Shown: positions 1 through 8,500 of the stretch, piece by piece
Layout: every line of letters begins with the position of its first letter
How positions within the stretch are numbered: position 1 is the stretch's first letter
Origin: Tenacibaculum aiptasiae
GTDB taxonomy: Bacteria > Bacteroidota > Bacteroidia > Flavobacteriales > Flavobacteriaceae
Direction of reading: 5' to 3'
Assembly: GCF_008806755.1 (NCBI RefSeq)
Contig: NZ_WAAU01000008.1
Coordinates: forward strand, 62,530-126,529
Length of the DNA: 64,000 nucleotides
The notes under the pieces: generated by a model
Told to the model about the DNA's origin: nothing
What the model saw: the letters and a program-made list of their open reading frames with translations, nothing else
Databases searched by the model: none
Position numbers and translations under genes: made by a program

Positions 1-248
1 AATCAAAATATAAACAGTTTATGGGGGTAAAAAAGAACAAGTATTTTAATGCTCTACAAGTTAAATTTTCATATGCTATGACTTGTCATAAATCGCAAGG
101 AGGGCAATGGAATACTGTTTTTATAGAACAACCTTATTTACCAGATGGACCAAGTGTTGAATACTTAAGATGGTTATATACAGCAGTTACAAGAGCTCAA
201 GAAAAATTATATCTAATAGGTTTTAAGGATGAGTATTTCTTGAGTTAA
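1..248 (+). CDS. C-terminal fragment of a UvrD/RecD-like DNA helicase (5' end outside window)
   Basis: The reading frame is open from base 3 to the stop at 246-248, so this is the tail of a gene that begins to the left, not a complete 75-residue protein. The visible part carries two superfamily 1 helicase C-terminal motifs: TCHKSQGGQW (motif V-like, contacting DNA and ATP) and YTAVTRAQEKLYL (motif VI, with the arginine that senses ATP). This arrangement is typical of UvrD_C_2/RecD-like AAA ATPases that unwind DNA in repair. The exact subfamily cannot be fixed without the N-terminal Walker motifs. Confidence 0.8.
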   Translation, partial: SKYKQFMGVKKNKYFNALQVKFSYAMTCHKSQGGQWNTVFIEQPYLPDGPSVEYLRWLYTAVTRAQEKLYLIGFKDEYFLS

Positions 249-270
249 AAAATGTTAGCGTTTTGTTAAT

Positions 271-304
271 TTGATAGAATCTCAAACTAAAAAAGTTACA
301 TTTG
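271..304 (+). promoter_or_regulatory. Candidate promoter of the PIG-L gene
   Basis: A perfect Bacteroidota -7 box TACATTTG lies at 297-304, with a TTG at 271-273 giving a 23-bp spacer, at the long end of the accepted range. The start codon follows 22 bp later at 327. Seen by eye only. Confidence 0.45.
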
Positions 305-326
305 TTAGCCAATCAAAACGTTAAAA

Positions 327-2843
327 ATGTACAAAAAAACACTTTTTTGTTTTTCTTTTTTATTGATATCCCTATCAATATTAGCACAAAAACCTCAAAA
401 ACTATCATCAAATCAGATTTATGAAAAAATACAGAAACTTAATTTTTTAGGTTCTGCATTATATGTAGCAGCACATCCTGATGATGAGAATACTCGTTTA
501 ATAGCTTATTTAGCTAATCATGAAAAAGCCAGAACAGCGTATTTATCGTTAACACGAGGAGATGGAGGTCAAAACTTAATAGGTCCTGAAATAAGAGAGT
601 TGTTAGGTGTAATAAGAACTCAGGAATTATTAGCAGCAAGAAGTGTAGATGGAGGAGAGCAGCGCTTTTCAAGAGCTAACGATTTTGGGTACTCTAAACA
701 TCCAGATGAGACCTTAGAAATTTGGGATAAAGACAAAGTTTTAGCCGATGTAGTTTGGGCTATTCGTACATTTAAACCAGACGTAATTATCAATCGTTTC
801 AATCATAGAACTCCAGGTACAACACATGGTCATCATACATCTTCAGCAATGCTAAGTGTAGAAGCATTTGATTTAGCCAATGATAAAACGAAATATCCAA
901 ACCAATTAAAAAACACAAGTGTTTGGCAGCCTAAGCGATTATTTTTCAATACTTCTTGGTGGTTTTATGGAAGTAGAGAGAAATTTGCAAAAGCTGATAA
1001 AAGTAAAATGTTAAGCTTCGATATAGGAACTTATTACCCTTTAAAAGGTTTATCTAATAATGAGTTAGCTTCTATTGCTAGTAGTCAGCATTTATGTCAA
1101 GGATTTGGACGTTTAACAACTCGTGGTTCTCAAACTGAATATGTTGAATTTTTAAAAGGAGATTTTCCTAAAGATAAAAAAGATATTTTCTCTGGAATCA
1201 ATACTACTTGGAATAGAGTAAAAGGAGGAGGAGATATTGGAGATATTTTATATAAAGTTGAAGAAAATTTTGATTTTGTTAATCCTGCTAAACATCTACC
1301 AGCTTTATTAAAAGCATATGAGTTAGTTAAAAATTTAAAAGACGAACACTGGAAAAAAATAAAAAGCAAAGAGCTTAAAGCTATAATCAAAGCTTGTGCA
1401 GGATTATATTTAGAAGCTTCAGCAAATAGTTCTAGTACAACTCCTAATAGTGTGGTAAACGTAAATTTTGAAGTACTAAATAGAAGTAAAATTTCTATGG
1501 AATTAGCATCAATAAAAGTTTTACCAGGTGGCAATGAAATTAAAAAAGGATTAGACTTAGCACCTAATTCAAAGAAAAACTTCAAAGAAAATATTACTAT
1601 TGGAGCTTTAGATTATTCATCTCCTTATTGGTTAAGTACTCCTTGGGATTTAGGGATGTACAAAGTTGCTGACAAAAAAGTTATAGGGAATCCTGAAACA
1701 AAGAGACCAATTCAAGTACAGTACAATTTATTAATTGAGGATAAGGAAGTGTCTTTTACAATTCCAGTTGTACACAGATATTCTCAAAGAGATAAAGGAG
1801 AAATTTATGAACCATTTGAGATACTTCCTAAAGTAACTACTAAATTAAAAAACAAAGTAGTGATCTTTTCAGAAGAGCATTCACAAAAAGTATCATTAGA
1901 AGTACGTTCTGGAGCAAAGAATGTAAAAGGAACAGTTTCTTTACAAGTGCCTAATGGATGGCAAGTATCACCTAACGAAATTCCTTTTGATATAGAACAA
2001 AAAGGAGATGTACAAGTTGTTGATTTTAAGGTTACACCACCAAATGCACAATCAGAAGTAGTTTTAAAAGCTGTTGCGAAAGTAGATGGAGAGTCTTTTG
2101 ATAAGGAATTGGTTGAAATTAATTATGAACATATACCAAAACAATCAGTTTTATTGCCTTCAGAAGCAAAAATGGTGCGTTTAAATATTAAAAAGCAAGG
2201 TAAGAGAATTGCTTATATTCAAGGTTCTGGTGATGCTGTTCCTGAAAGTTTACGTCAAATTGGTTATGATGTTATAGAGATTAACCCAAAGGATATTAAC
2301 GATAAGAATTTAGAAGAATTTGATGCTGTAGTAGTAGGGATACGTGCTTATAATGTATTACCTGAATTACAATTCAAACAAAAATATTTACTAGATTATG
2401 TTAAGAATGGTGGTAACATGATTGTTCAGTATAATACTAGTAGGAGAGTAGATGTAAAAGCTCCTTTTGAACTAAAATTATCGAGAGATAGAGTTACTGA
2501 TGAGCATGCAAAAGTTACGATGTTAGCTAAAAATCATTCAATATTAAATTATCCAAATAAAGTTTCTGAGTCTGATTTTAATGGTTGGGTACAAGAAAGA
2601 GGTTTGTATTTTCCAAACCAATGGGGGAAAGAGTTTACACCTATATTATCCATGAGTGATAAAGGAGAATCAACCAAAACCGGAAGTTTATTAATAGCTA
2701 AATATGGTAAAGGAAATTATATGTATACTGGTTTAAGTTTCTTTAGAGAGTTACCAGCAGGAGTTTCCGGAGCATATAAATTATTTGCAAACATGTTGTC
2801 GGTTGGTAAAGAAGAAAGTAAAAAAGAAACTATAAAAATGTAG
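327..2843 (+). CDS. Secreted PIG-L/LmbE-family deacetylase with C-terminal GATase-like domain
   Basis: This protein of 838 aa has a signal peptide (about residues 1-20, ending ILAQ), so it is exported. The PIG-L domain follows: AHPDDEN at about 49-55 supplies the His and Asp zinc ligands, and THGHHTSS near residue 170 supplies further histidines. PIG-L enzymes are zinc-dependent N-deacetylases of GlcNAc-type sugars. The middle (about 480-610) looks like beta-sandwich linkers. Residues about 635-820 form a Rossmann-like domain (RIAYIQGSGD, DAVVVGIRAYN) of the class I glutamine amidotransferase-like/ThuA type often attached to large Bacteroidota PIG-L proteins. The substrate is unknown; a sugar or glycoconjugate taken from outside is an inference. 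It appears monocistronic, with its own promoter and terminator. Confidence 0.85.
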   Translation: MYKKTLFCFSFLLISLSILAQKPQKLSSNQIYEKIQKLNFLGSALYVAAHPDDENTRLIAYLANHEKARTAYLSLTRGDGGQNLIGPEIRELLGVIRTQELLAARSVDGGEQRFSRANDFGYSKHPDETLEIWDKDKVLADVVWAIRTFKPDVIINRFNHRTPGTTHGHHTSSAMLSVEAFDLANDKTKYPNQLKNTSVWQPKRLFFNTSWWFYGSREKFAKADKSKMLSFDIGTYYPLKGLSNNELASIASSQHLCQGFGRLTTRGSQTEYVEFLKGDFPKDKKDIFSGINTTWNRVKGGGDIGDILYKVEENFDFVNPAKHLPALLKAYELVKNLKDEHWKKIKSKELKAIIKACAGLYLEASANSSSTTPNSVVNVNFEVLNRSKISMELASIKVLPGGNEIKKGLDLAPNSKKNFKENITIGALDYSSPYWLSTPWDLGMYKVADKKVIGNPETKRPIQVQYNLLIEDKEVSFTIPVVHRYSQRDKGEIYEPFEILPKVTTKLKNKVVIFSEEHSQKVSLEVRSGAKNVKGTVSLQVPNGWQVSPNEIPFDIEQKGDVQVVDFKVTPPNAQSEVVLKAVAKVDGESFDKELVEINYEHIPKQSVLLPSEAKMVRLNIKKQGKRIAYIQGSGDAVPESLRQIGYDVIEINPKDINDKNLEEFDAVVVGIRAYNVLPELQFKQKYLLDYVKNGGNMIVQYNTSRRVDVKAPFELKLSRDRVTDEHAKVTMLAKNHSILNYPNKVSESDFNGWVQERGLYFPNQWGKEFTPILSMSDKGESTKTGSLLIAKYGKGNYMYTGLSFFRELPAGVSGAYKLFANMLSVGKEESKKETIKM

Positions 2844-2863
2844 ATTACATAATTCGTTCAAAT

Positions 2864-2892
2864 AAAAAAGCTTGCCTTAGGCAAGCTTTTTT
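2864..2892. terminator. Bidirectional intrinsic terminator
   Basis: A 13-bp perfect stem (arms 2864-2876 and 2880-2892, core AAGCTTGCC / GGCAAGCTT) with a TTA loop. A-run and T-run flanks make it work on both strands, between the convergent PIG-L and esterase genes. Confidence 0.85.
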
Positions 2893-2914
2893 ATTTGATA
2901 TAATGAACAAAAGT

Positions 2915-4102
2915 TTAATTATTAAGTTTATCTAGGTTTTTTACATATAGTGTTTTGAAGTATTTTTTATCGTTCTTATACTCAAAATACTCATTTTCTA
3001 AAACTTTAAGAGCTTGCTCTAAGTACTTTCTTGCTGCTGCTTTCTTATTTATTAAAATTAAGTTTTCAGCAATAATATTGTAGTATCTCGATTCAGTTGG
3101 ATAATTTTCTATAGCTTTTTTAGCTAGTTTTATAATGTCCTTATGCTTTTTGTTTTTTTCTAAAGCGGCAATAAAATTATAATAATCATGTTTTTGTGGA
3201 ATAACAGCATATCCAGTCCAATTAGAAAGTTTCTCATAAAAAAGCATGAAATTTTGTAACACGTTTTTACTGTTTATAATCTCTTCTCTTTGTTTAGGAG
3301 ATATTTTCCATCTCTTAGAAAAATCTTGTAAAGCTAAATGAGTACTTTCCAAAGGAGTAGTAGCATGATTGTAATTTTTTAAAATTTTAAAATTCCAATC
3401 TAAGTTTTCACTTTTATGGAATTTTAATATAGAATCTAGTTTTTTTACTGGAGGTAAAAATTGACTATCTGTATTTCCTGAAGTTCCCATAGTAACATAA
3501 AAATAGCTATTCAGCTTTTTAATTTTAGTAATATTACGTTGAAATTTTAAAACAACTTCTTCATCATCTAATTGAAGGTTAGGACTAATTGCTATATAAG
3601 CGTTGAATAACTTAGGATTGTTAATTAAACTACTTAAAACAAAAGTACCTCCAAGCGAGTGACCTATTCCTATTCTAAAATCAGCAATATTGTATTTTGT
3701 TTTCAAAAAAGGTATAATCTCGTTAGTAAGATGATTTTCAAGAAATTTAGCTCCTCCTAAGCTAGGAATTTTCCAATCTTCATTAACAGGAGCTGGTGTT
3801 AATTCATACTGTCTTTTTTTATTTTTAATCCCAACAACAATACTTCTAGGAAACTCTTTAATTTCAGTTAAATAATCTATAGTAGAAGTAAGTAATTTGT
3901 AGTATGGATTCCATTGTGCATCAAAAACAAAAATAACAGGAAGATGTTCGTTGGTTTTTATTTTTTTAGGAAGATGAACTTTGAATTCGCGAATTTCTTT
4001 GAATGCTTCAGATTGGATGTTGAAAACAGTATCCTTAGGTGATTGAGAATAAACTAAAAGGTTCATTATTGAGCAGAAAATGAACGATATAATGTACTTC
4101 AT
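2915..4102 (-). CDS. Secreted esterase (PF00756-type alpha/beta hydrolase) with C-terminal TPR-like helices
   Basis: An open frame extends upstream to 4183, but the ATG at 4102 opens a clear signal peptide (MKYIISFIFCSIMNLLVYSQ) and removes the overlap with the AraC gene, so I use 4102 (395 aa). The hydrolase part has VIFVFDAQW, the nucleophile elbow GHSLGG, and a candidate catalytic His in NYNHATTP, the layout of Fes/esterase-D-like enzymes that cleave ester bonds. The last 100 residues (SRYYNIIAENLILINKKAAARKYLEQAL) look like TPR helices. It lies directly downstream of an AraC regulator on the same strand, which may control it. The substrate is unknown; siderophore or acyl esters are possibilities. 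Confidence 0.8.
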   Translation of the reverse strand: MKYIISFIFCSIMNLLVYSQSPKDTVFNIQSEAFKEIREFKVHLPKKIKTNEHLPVIFVFDAQWNPYYKLLTSTIDYLTEIKEFPRSIVVGIKNKKRQYELTPAPVNEDWKIPSLGGAKFLENHLTNEIIPFLKTKYNIADFRIGIGHSLGGTFVLSSLINNPKLFNAYIAISPNLQLDDEEVVLKFQRNITKIKKLNSYFYVTMGTSGNTDSQFLPPVKKLDSILKFHKSENLDWNFKILKNYNHATTPLESTHLALQDFSKRWKISPKQREEIINSKNVLQNFMLFYEKLSNWTGYAVIPQKHDYYNFIAALEKNKKHKDIIKLAKKAIENYPTESRYYNIIAENLILINKKAAARKYLEQALKVLENEYFEYKNDKKYFKTLYVKNLDKLNN

Positions 4103-4167
4103 GTTTTTATTTTTTCGACAAAAAAAAGTAATTATAGAAAAGTAAAATTGGCGAAAATGGACATAAG

Positions 4168-5010
4168 CTATTTGAAGTTCCAAAAAGTGTCTTCGTATCC
4201 TAAGTGTTGTATGTTTTTAAAAAATGTTTTTGGGTTTAATCCGGTTAATTTTTTAAAATGATTAATAAATTGTGCCTGATCATAATATTTATTGTCAATA
4301 GCTAGCTCTGTTAGCGAAGATTTTTTATTTAACAATAGATAGTCATTTAAAGCTTTCCTAAATTGAACAATATTAGCATAGTCTTTAGGAGTACAGCATA
4401 GATGTTTTTTATAAAGTCTTGAAAGAGTCTTCTCACTCACTCCACACTTTTTAGCATGTTCTTTAATTGTAACTTTTTTTTCTGAATTAGCTATTAAGCT
4501 CATAGAATGCTCTAGCTTTTCTTCTGTAAAAGGATGATGTTTTTTTATAAAAAAAGCATCTAATAGATCTATTTTTTGATCTATGCTTTTCTCAGAATAT
4601 ATAGAATTGCATAGTTGAATAAATTCATCACCAAAATAGTTAAATGATTTGTCTATAGGATTATTTGTGATTTCTGAAAGAGGAATATTTATAAAATGAT
4701 TAATACCTAACTCTTGAAATACAATACCAACTTTATTAAAAGGAGCAACAATTTCTGCTGTTCTAAATTGTTTTTGTATGCCAGAGTATAGAATACTATA
4801 AAAATTGTTTTCTGGAGTGCTTATAGAGTTGTTTTTACTATAGGAAACTATTGAGTTTTTATAAATAGTAAGCGCATTTTTGGTATTTGGATAATAAATA
4901 AACTTTTTATGAAGAGTATCAACTAATGAGTTGTGGAAATAATAATAAGAAATAGTTGAATGTAAAAGAGAATTATTGGGTTTTTGAGTGATAAAACTTT
5001 CTTTTTCCAT
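4168..5010 (-). CDS. AraC-family transcriptional regulator
   Basis: A protein of 280 aa. The C-terminal 100 residues form two helix-turn-helix units: AKKCGVSEKTLSRLYKKHL is the first recognition helix, and DNKYYDQAQFINHFKKLTGLNPKTFF is the family signature around the second. The N-terminal 170 residues are the variable sensing domain and lack a recognisable cupin motif. It lies 65 bp upstream of the esterase start on the same strand, so the two are probably co-transcribed or functionally linked. The inducer is unknown. Confidence 0.85.
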   Translation of the reverse strand: MEKESFITQKPNNSLLHSTISYYYFHNSLVDTLHKKFIYYPNTKNALTIYKNSIVSYSKNNSISTPENNFYSILYSGIQKQFRTAEIVAPFNKVGIVFQELGINHFINIPLSEITNNPIDKSFNYFGDEFIQLCNSIYSEKSIDQKIDLLDAFFIKKHHPFTEEKLEHSMSLIANSEKKVTIKEHAKKCGVSEKTLSRLYKKHLCCTPKDYANIVQFRKALNDYLLLNKKSSLTELAIDNKYYDQAQFINHFKKLTGLNPKTFFKNIQHLGYEDTFWNFK

Positions 5011-5058
5011 ATTGCAATTTTAATAATTGTAGCCTTTAAAAAATAAAAAGGGAAAGTG

Positions 5059-5481
5059 TTAGCTCCAACTCATATTAATTCTAACTTTCTCTCCTTGAAT
5101 TTCTACAGTACCACCTATAGATTTTTGTTCTCCTGGGTAAACTTCATAGATTTTTAGATTACCATTTACCTCAGGAAAATTATCTTTAAATCTTTTAGAT
5201 TGTTTTGTCCACAAATCTATTTCATTAGGATCATTTACTTCAAACTCAATTATAAATTGACGAGTAAATGGATTTCCTCTTTTTTCTATTGTTAGATTTT
5301 TAATTTCATTAGGTAATTTATTTAAGCCACCCGATTCAAGTGTTGTTTCTATGACGTTTTGCTTTTCCCATGGGAATACATAACTATTTGAAATATAAAA
5401 ATAGCATAGTATCAATGTAAATGAAACGATAAAAACTTTCGTGATTTTGATGACTAGCTTTTTATAAAAAGAAATATTCAT
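5059..5481 (-). CDS. Hypothetical membrane-anchored protein
   Basis: Not recognised. The 140 aa contain one hydrophobic segment near the N-terminus (about residues 8-33, KLVIKITKVFIVSFTLILCYF) followed by a soluble domain of about 100 residues, probably outside the membrane. The soluble part alternates charged and beta-type stretches (RQFIIEFEVNDPNEIDLW, GGTVEIQGEKVRINMSW). The stop lies 2 bp before the start region of the neighbouring SDR gene on the same strand, so the two form an operon with the SDR first. Confidence 0.6.
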   Translation of the reverse strand: MNISFYKKLVIKITKVFIVSFTLILCYFYISNSYVFPWEKQNVIETTLESGGLNKLPNEIKNLTIEKRGNPFTRQFIIEFEVNDPNEIDLWTKQSKRFKDNFPEVNGNLKIYEVYPGEQKSIGGTVEIQGEKVRINMSWS

Positions 5482-5483
5482 TA

Positions 5484-6209
5484 TTAAAAATTTCTAATAT
5501 CTACAATATCTCCATTTTCAAGCTTGTTTAAGGTGTCTATAGAATAAATAGACTCCGCAACATACTCTGGTGTATAAAGCTCGTTATTTTCTTTTAGATC
5601 AATAAAACGTTGCAAATTTTTAAAGTCTTTTTTATCGGTACTTCTAATAGTAGTTTGCATATTTGTATCAACCACACCAGGATATATAGCAACACATTTT
5701 ACACCATTTTCTAACTCGTTTTGTTCAGCAGCAATTGCTTTTGTCATCATATCAATTGCTGCTTTTGATGTACAGTAAACACTCCAGCCTTCATAAGGTT
5801 TCATAGCCGCTCCAGATGAAATGTTAATAATTTGCTTTTTGCAATTTAAGTTTTCAAGATTTTTAATAAATAAACTTGATAAAATGAGTGGAGTAGTGGT
5901 GTTTAGTTGAATACTTTTAGAAATATCATCTACAGCAATATTTTCTAAATTTGAAATCATACCTAATCTTCCTGCATTATTAATAAGTGTAATAGATGTA
6001 ATATCAATATTCTTTAATTCTTCTAATAATGTTGAAAAAGCCTTTTGCGTGTCCTTATTATTTGATAAATCAACAGAGATTTCAGTGCAATTTTTTAAGT
6101 TATTTATACTTCTAGAAAGTGTATATACTTTATAGTTTTTAGAAGCGTATTTCTCAACTAAGGCTTTACCAATACCTTTACTTCCTCCCGTAATAATAAT
6201 TATATCCAT
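5484..6209 (-). CDS. Short-chain dehydrogenase/reductase (SDR)
   Basis: A protein of 241 aa with all classical SDR signatures: nucleotide-binding TGGSKGIG at the N-terminus, NNAG in the middle, and the catalytic Ser-Tyr-Lys set (ISSGAA, then YCTSK). It reduces or oxidises a carbonyl/hydroxyl with NAD(P)H. The overall pattern resembles the sepiapterin reductase/benzil reductase group (YueD-like), but the substrate cannot be read from sequence. It is the first gene of a two-gene operon with the downstream membrane protein. Confidence 0.85.
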   Translation of the reverse strand: MDIIIITGGSKGIGKALVEKYASKNYKVYTLSRSINNLKNCTEISVDLSNNKDTQKAFSTLLEELKNIDITSITLINNAGRLGMISNLENIAVDDISKSIQLNTTTPLILSSLFIKNLENLNCKKQIINISSGAAMKPYEGWSVYCTSKAAIDMMTKAIAAEQNELENGVKCVAIYPGVVDTNMQTTIRSTDKKDFKNLQRFIDLKENNELYTPEYVAESIYSIDTLNKLENGDIVDIRNF

Positions 6210-6239
6210 AAAGTAAAAATACAGGATTATAATACCAAT

Positions 6240-6287
6240 TCAAAACAATAAAAGCTTTCAAATATTTGAAAGCTTTTATTGTTTTGA
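6240..6287 (-). terminator. 48-bp perfect palindrome, likely terminator of the M57 protease gene
   Basis: The two 24-bp arms (6240-6263 and 6264-6287) are exact reverse complements with no spacer; the centre is CAAATATTTG. It lies just past the 3' end of the minus-strand M57 gene (stop at 6303) and before the start of the SDR gene, so termination is the simplest role. The stem is much longer than other terminators here. Confidence 0.7.
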
Positions 6288-6302
6288 TGTTATGAAGTTA
6301 AA

Positions 6303-7133
6303 CTAATACAAGTAGTTTAGTGCTATTATATCATTGCTATTAAATTCTCCTGTTACACCAGAATTAAAGCAGGCTAACATTAAAGAAGTTGGGTCATAAC
6401 CTGGAGTTGTTCCTGGTATAGGGATAGCACCTACGCCACCATCACCTTCATTGATGTTTTGTCCACAACTTTGTCTTGTTTGCCAATCAGTATGTCTAAA
6501 CCCAATAGAATGTCCTATTTCATGAGTAATAACATGCTCTATAATGTCTAAATTTAAATTTGATAACCCATGTATTTCTATCCATTTATTTGGATTACCA
6601 TTTGACGGGAATCCAGCAGAACCACCAGAACCACCAACAAAAGGATCTACATACACTACCATGTCTTTGTTGCTAAAATTAGTTCCAAAAGTTAAATTAA
6701 AAGTAATACTTAAGTTGAGTTCATTATAGTTCTGAACAGCCATAGTTAACGCAGTTTGCTCATTACTGGATAATCCTAAACTGTTATTAGCTGTATATCC
6801 CATTATATCTATAGTAGTCCCTGGAGTCACTAAATTGTTTGTACGATAATTTCTACCTAAATGATTGGTTATCTTATCGAATCCCATAATTTGTTCGTAG
6901 GTTAAGTAAATATCTCCTTCAACAAGATAGCTATCTATAGTAGTTCCATCTGGTAAATGTCGTTTAACTAGTTGAACATCATGAGTATTGATGTTAAAGT
7001 CTTTTAGTTTTTGAAGTATTTCTTCTGAAATGGTCTGTGTTTCTTGCACATTTTGTAACTCGTTTTCGTTACAACTTACCATTAATACCATAGCGGCAAT
7101 TAATGATAGAAGGCCGGGGGGCATTTTTCTCAT
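6303..7133 (-). CDS. M57-family zinc metalloprotease lipoprotein
   Basis: A protein of 276 aa. The N-terminus is a lipoprotein signal with lipobox LMVSC, so it is probably an envelope lipoprotein. The C-terminal half contains the extended zinc site HEIGHSIGFRH (HExxHxxGxxH, metzincin-like), followed by a Gly/Pro-rich loop and a candidate Met-turn region (SLMLACFN). This matches the dual-action HEIGH metallopeptidase family (M57) common in Bacteroidota. It may be autoprocessed; substrates are unknown. The 5' end of the gene contains an unusual GC-rich patch (six Cs in the coding strand at codons 4-6). Confidence 0.85.
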   Translation of the reverse strand: MRKMPPGLLSLIAAMVLMVSCNENELQNVQETQTISEEILQKLKDFNINTHDVQLVKRHLPDGTTIDSYLVEGDIYLTYEQIMGFDKITNHLGRNYRTNNLVTPGTTIDIMGYTANNSLGLSSNEQTALTMAVQNYNELNLSITFNLTFGTNFSNKDMVVYVDPFVGGSGGSAGFPSNGNPNKWIEIHGLSNLNLDIIEHVITHEIGHSIGFRHTDWQTRQSCGQNINEGDGGVGAIPIPGTTPGYDPTSLMLACFNSGVTGEFNSNDIIALNYLY

Positions 7134-7268
7134 AATTATTATATTAAGTTTTTGTAATCGCTTGATAATAAAGATACTAAATATAATAATCGGATTTACA
7201 GCCCTTGTTTAAAAAAGGTGATTTTCCTACGAAATTCTTACAATAAAATATTCGAGAGTTTTAAAGTG

Positions 7269-8048
7269 TTATTTGAAATGTTTTTTTGAAGCATTCCAAA
7301 AAACATCCATTTCAGCTAAAGTCATTTCGGAAATTTTCTTTCCTTCTTTTTTTGCTGCTTTTTCTAAATATTGAAAACGATTGATAAACTTCTTATTTGT
7401 TTTTTCTAAAGCGTTTTCAGGGTTTACGTTAATAAACCTTGCGTAGTTAATCATAGAAAAGAGTACGTCTCCAAACTCTTTTTCTATATTCTCTTGGTTT
7501 CCATTTTTGATTTCATCGTTAAGTTCAGAAATTTCTTCTTGAACTTTTTCCCATACTTGATGTGGCTCTTCCCAATCGAAACCTACTCCAGCAACTTTTT
7601 CTTGAATTCTGTTAGCCTTTACAACAGCGGGTAAGCTTTTAGGTACACCTTCTAAAACGGAGTCTTTCCCTTCTTTAAGTTTTAATGCTTCCCAGTTCTT
7701 TTTTACATCTTCTTCGTTTTCAACTTTAGTATCACCATATATGTGAGGGTGACGACTAATTAATTTATCAGAGATAGAGTTGGCAACATCAGCGATGTCG
7801 AAAGCTTGTTTTTCGCTTCCTATTTTAGCATAAAAGACGATGTGCAGAAGCACATCGCCTAATTCTTTTTTTATTTCGTCTAAATCATTGTTTAAAATGG
7901 CATCAGCCAATTCGTAAGTTTCTTCAATTGTTAAGTGACGTAAACTTTCTAAGGTTTGTTTTTTATCCCATGGACACTTCTCTCGAAGATCATCCATAAT
8001 ATCTAACAAACGATTAAATGCGTCTAATTGAGCCTTACGATTATTCAT
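7269..8048 (-). CDS. mazG: Nucleoside triphosphate pyrophosphohydrolase MazG
   Basis: A protein of 259 aa, the usual length for full MazG with two tandem MazG folds. The N-terminal fold has LREKCPWDKKQT, then EETYELADAI and KKELGDVLLHIVFYA, which hold the Glu/Asp magnesium ligands. The second fold has EEISELNDEI and EKEFGDVLFSMINYARF. MazG hydrolyses (d)NTPs to NMP and pyrophosphate and is linked to clearing abnormal nucleotides and to stress responses. The start is 3 bp from the stop of the upstream DUF5606 gene, so they are co-transcribed. Confidence 0.93.
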   Translation of the reverse strand: MNNRKAQLDAFNRLLDIMDDLREKCPWDKKQTLESLRHLTIEETYELADAILNNDLDEIKKELGDVLLHIVFYAKIGSEKQAFDIADVANSISDKLISRHPHIYGDTKVENEEDVKKNWEALKLKEGKDSVLEGVPKSLPAVVKANRIQEKVAGVGFDWEEPHQVWEKVQEEISELNDEIKNGNQENIEKEFGDVLFSMINYARFINVNPENALEKTNKKFINRFQYLEKAAKKEGKKISEMTLAEMDVFWNASKKHFK

Positions 8049-8051
8049 GAT

Positions 8052-8474
8052 TTATTCTTCTTCCTCTGCAGTTACAGCCTCAACAGCTAAAGTATTAAAG
8101 TCAAAGTTAGCTTTAGCTAAAGTGTTATACCATTGAATTACTTTTTTGATATTAGAAGCATATACACGTTCTTCATCAAAATCAGGTAAAATTTCAGAAA
8201 AGTATTCTGTTAATTTAGCAGCACTTTCTTTATGAGAAATAGCTTCTTTATTATCTTCTTTATCAGCAATGTTTTTGAAAATCTTAGCTAAAGGAACTTC
8301 TTCTTCGTATGTATAAATAGCAATGTTCTCTAATAAACTTACATTATGTGTAGCTGTAATAGGGAAACGTTTACCATCAACGATAGATTTTACGATAACT
8401 CCTGTTTTAGTTTGTGATAAAATTTCAAATAATCCTGGTTTACCAGTAACGGCAATAATTTTGTTAAATTCCAT
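8052..8474 (-). CDS. DUF5606 family protein
   Basis: A soluble protein of 140 aa that begins MEFNKIIAVTGKPGLFEIL and continues with a small beta domain (GVIVKSIVDGKRFPIT), matching the Bacteroidota family DUF5606 as I remember it. The C-terminal half is helical and acidic, ending in a Glu run. It is the middle gene between def and mazG. The function is not known; the beta domain could bind nucleic acid or protein, but that is speculation. Confidence 0.75.
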   Translation of the reverse strand: MEFNKIIAVTGKPGLFEILSQTKTGVIVKSIVDGKRFPITATHNVSLLENIAIYTYEEEVPLAKIFKNIADKEDNKEAISHKESAAKLTEYFSEILPDFDEERVYASNIKKVIQWYNTLAKANFDFNTLAVEAVTAEEEE

Positions 8475-8500
8475 ATTAAAATATTTTAAGTCTTATAAGA

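Noticed and set aside
21..248. Complete 75-residue protein starting at 21
   Set aside because: The frame is open upstream to the window edge and contains only the C-terminal helicase motifs, so it is a truncated view of a longer gene.
1130..1585. 151-codon minus-strand open frame inside the PIG-L gene
   Set aside because: It lies fully antisense to a well-supported domain-bearing gene, has a low-complexity Ser/Phe-rich translation and no family motif.
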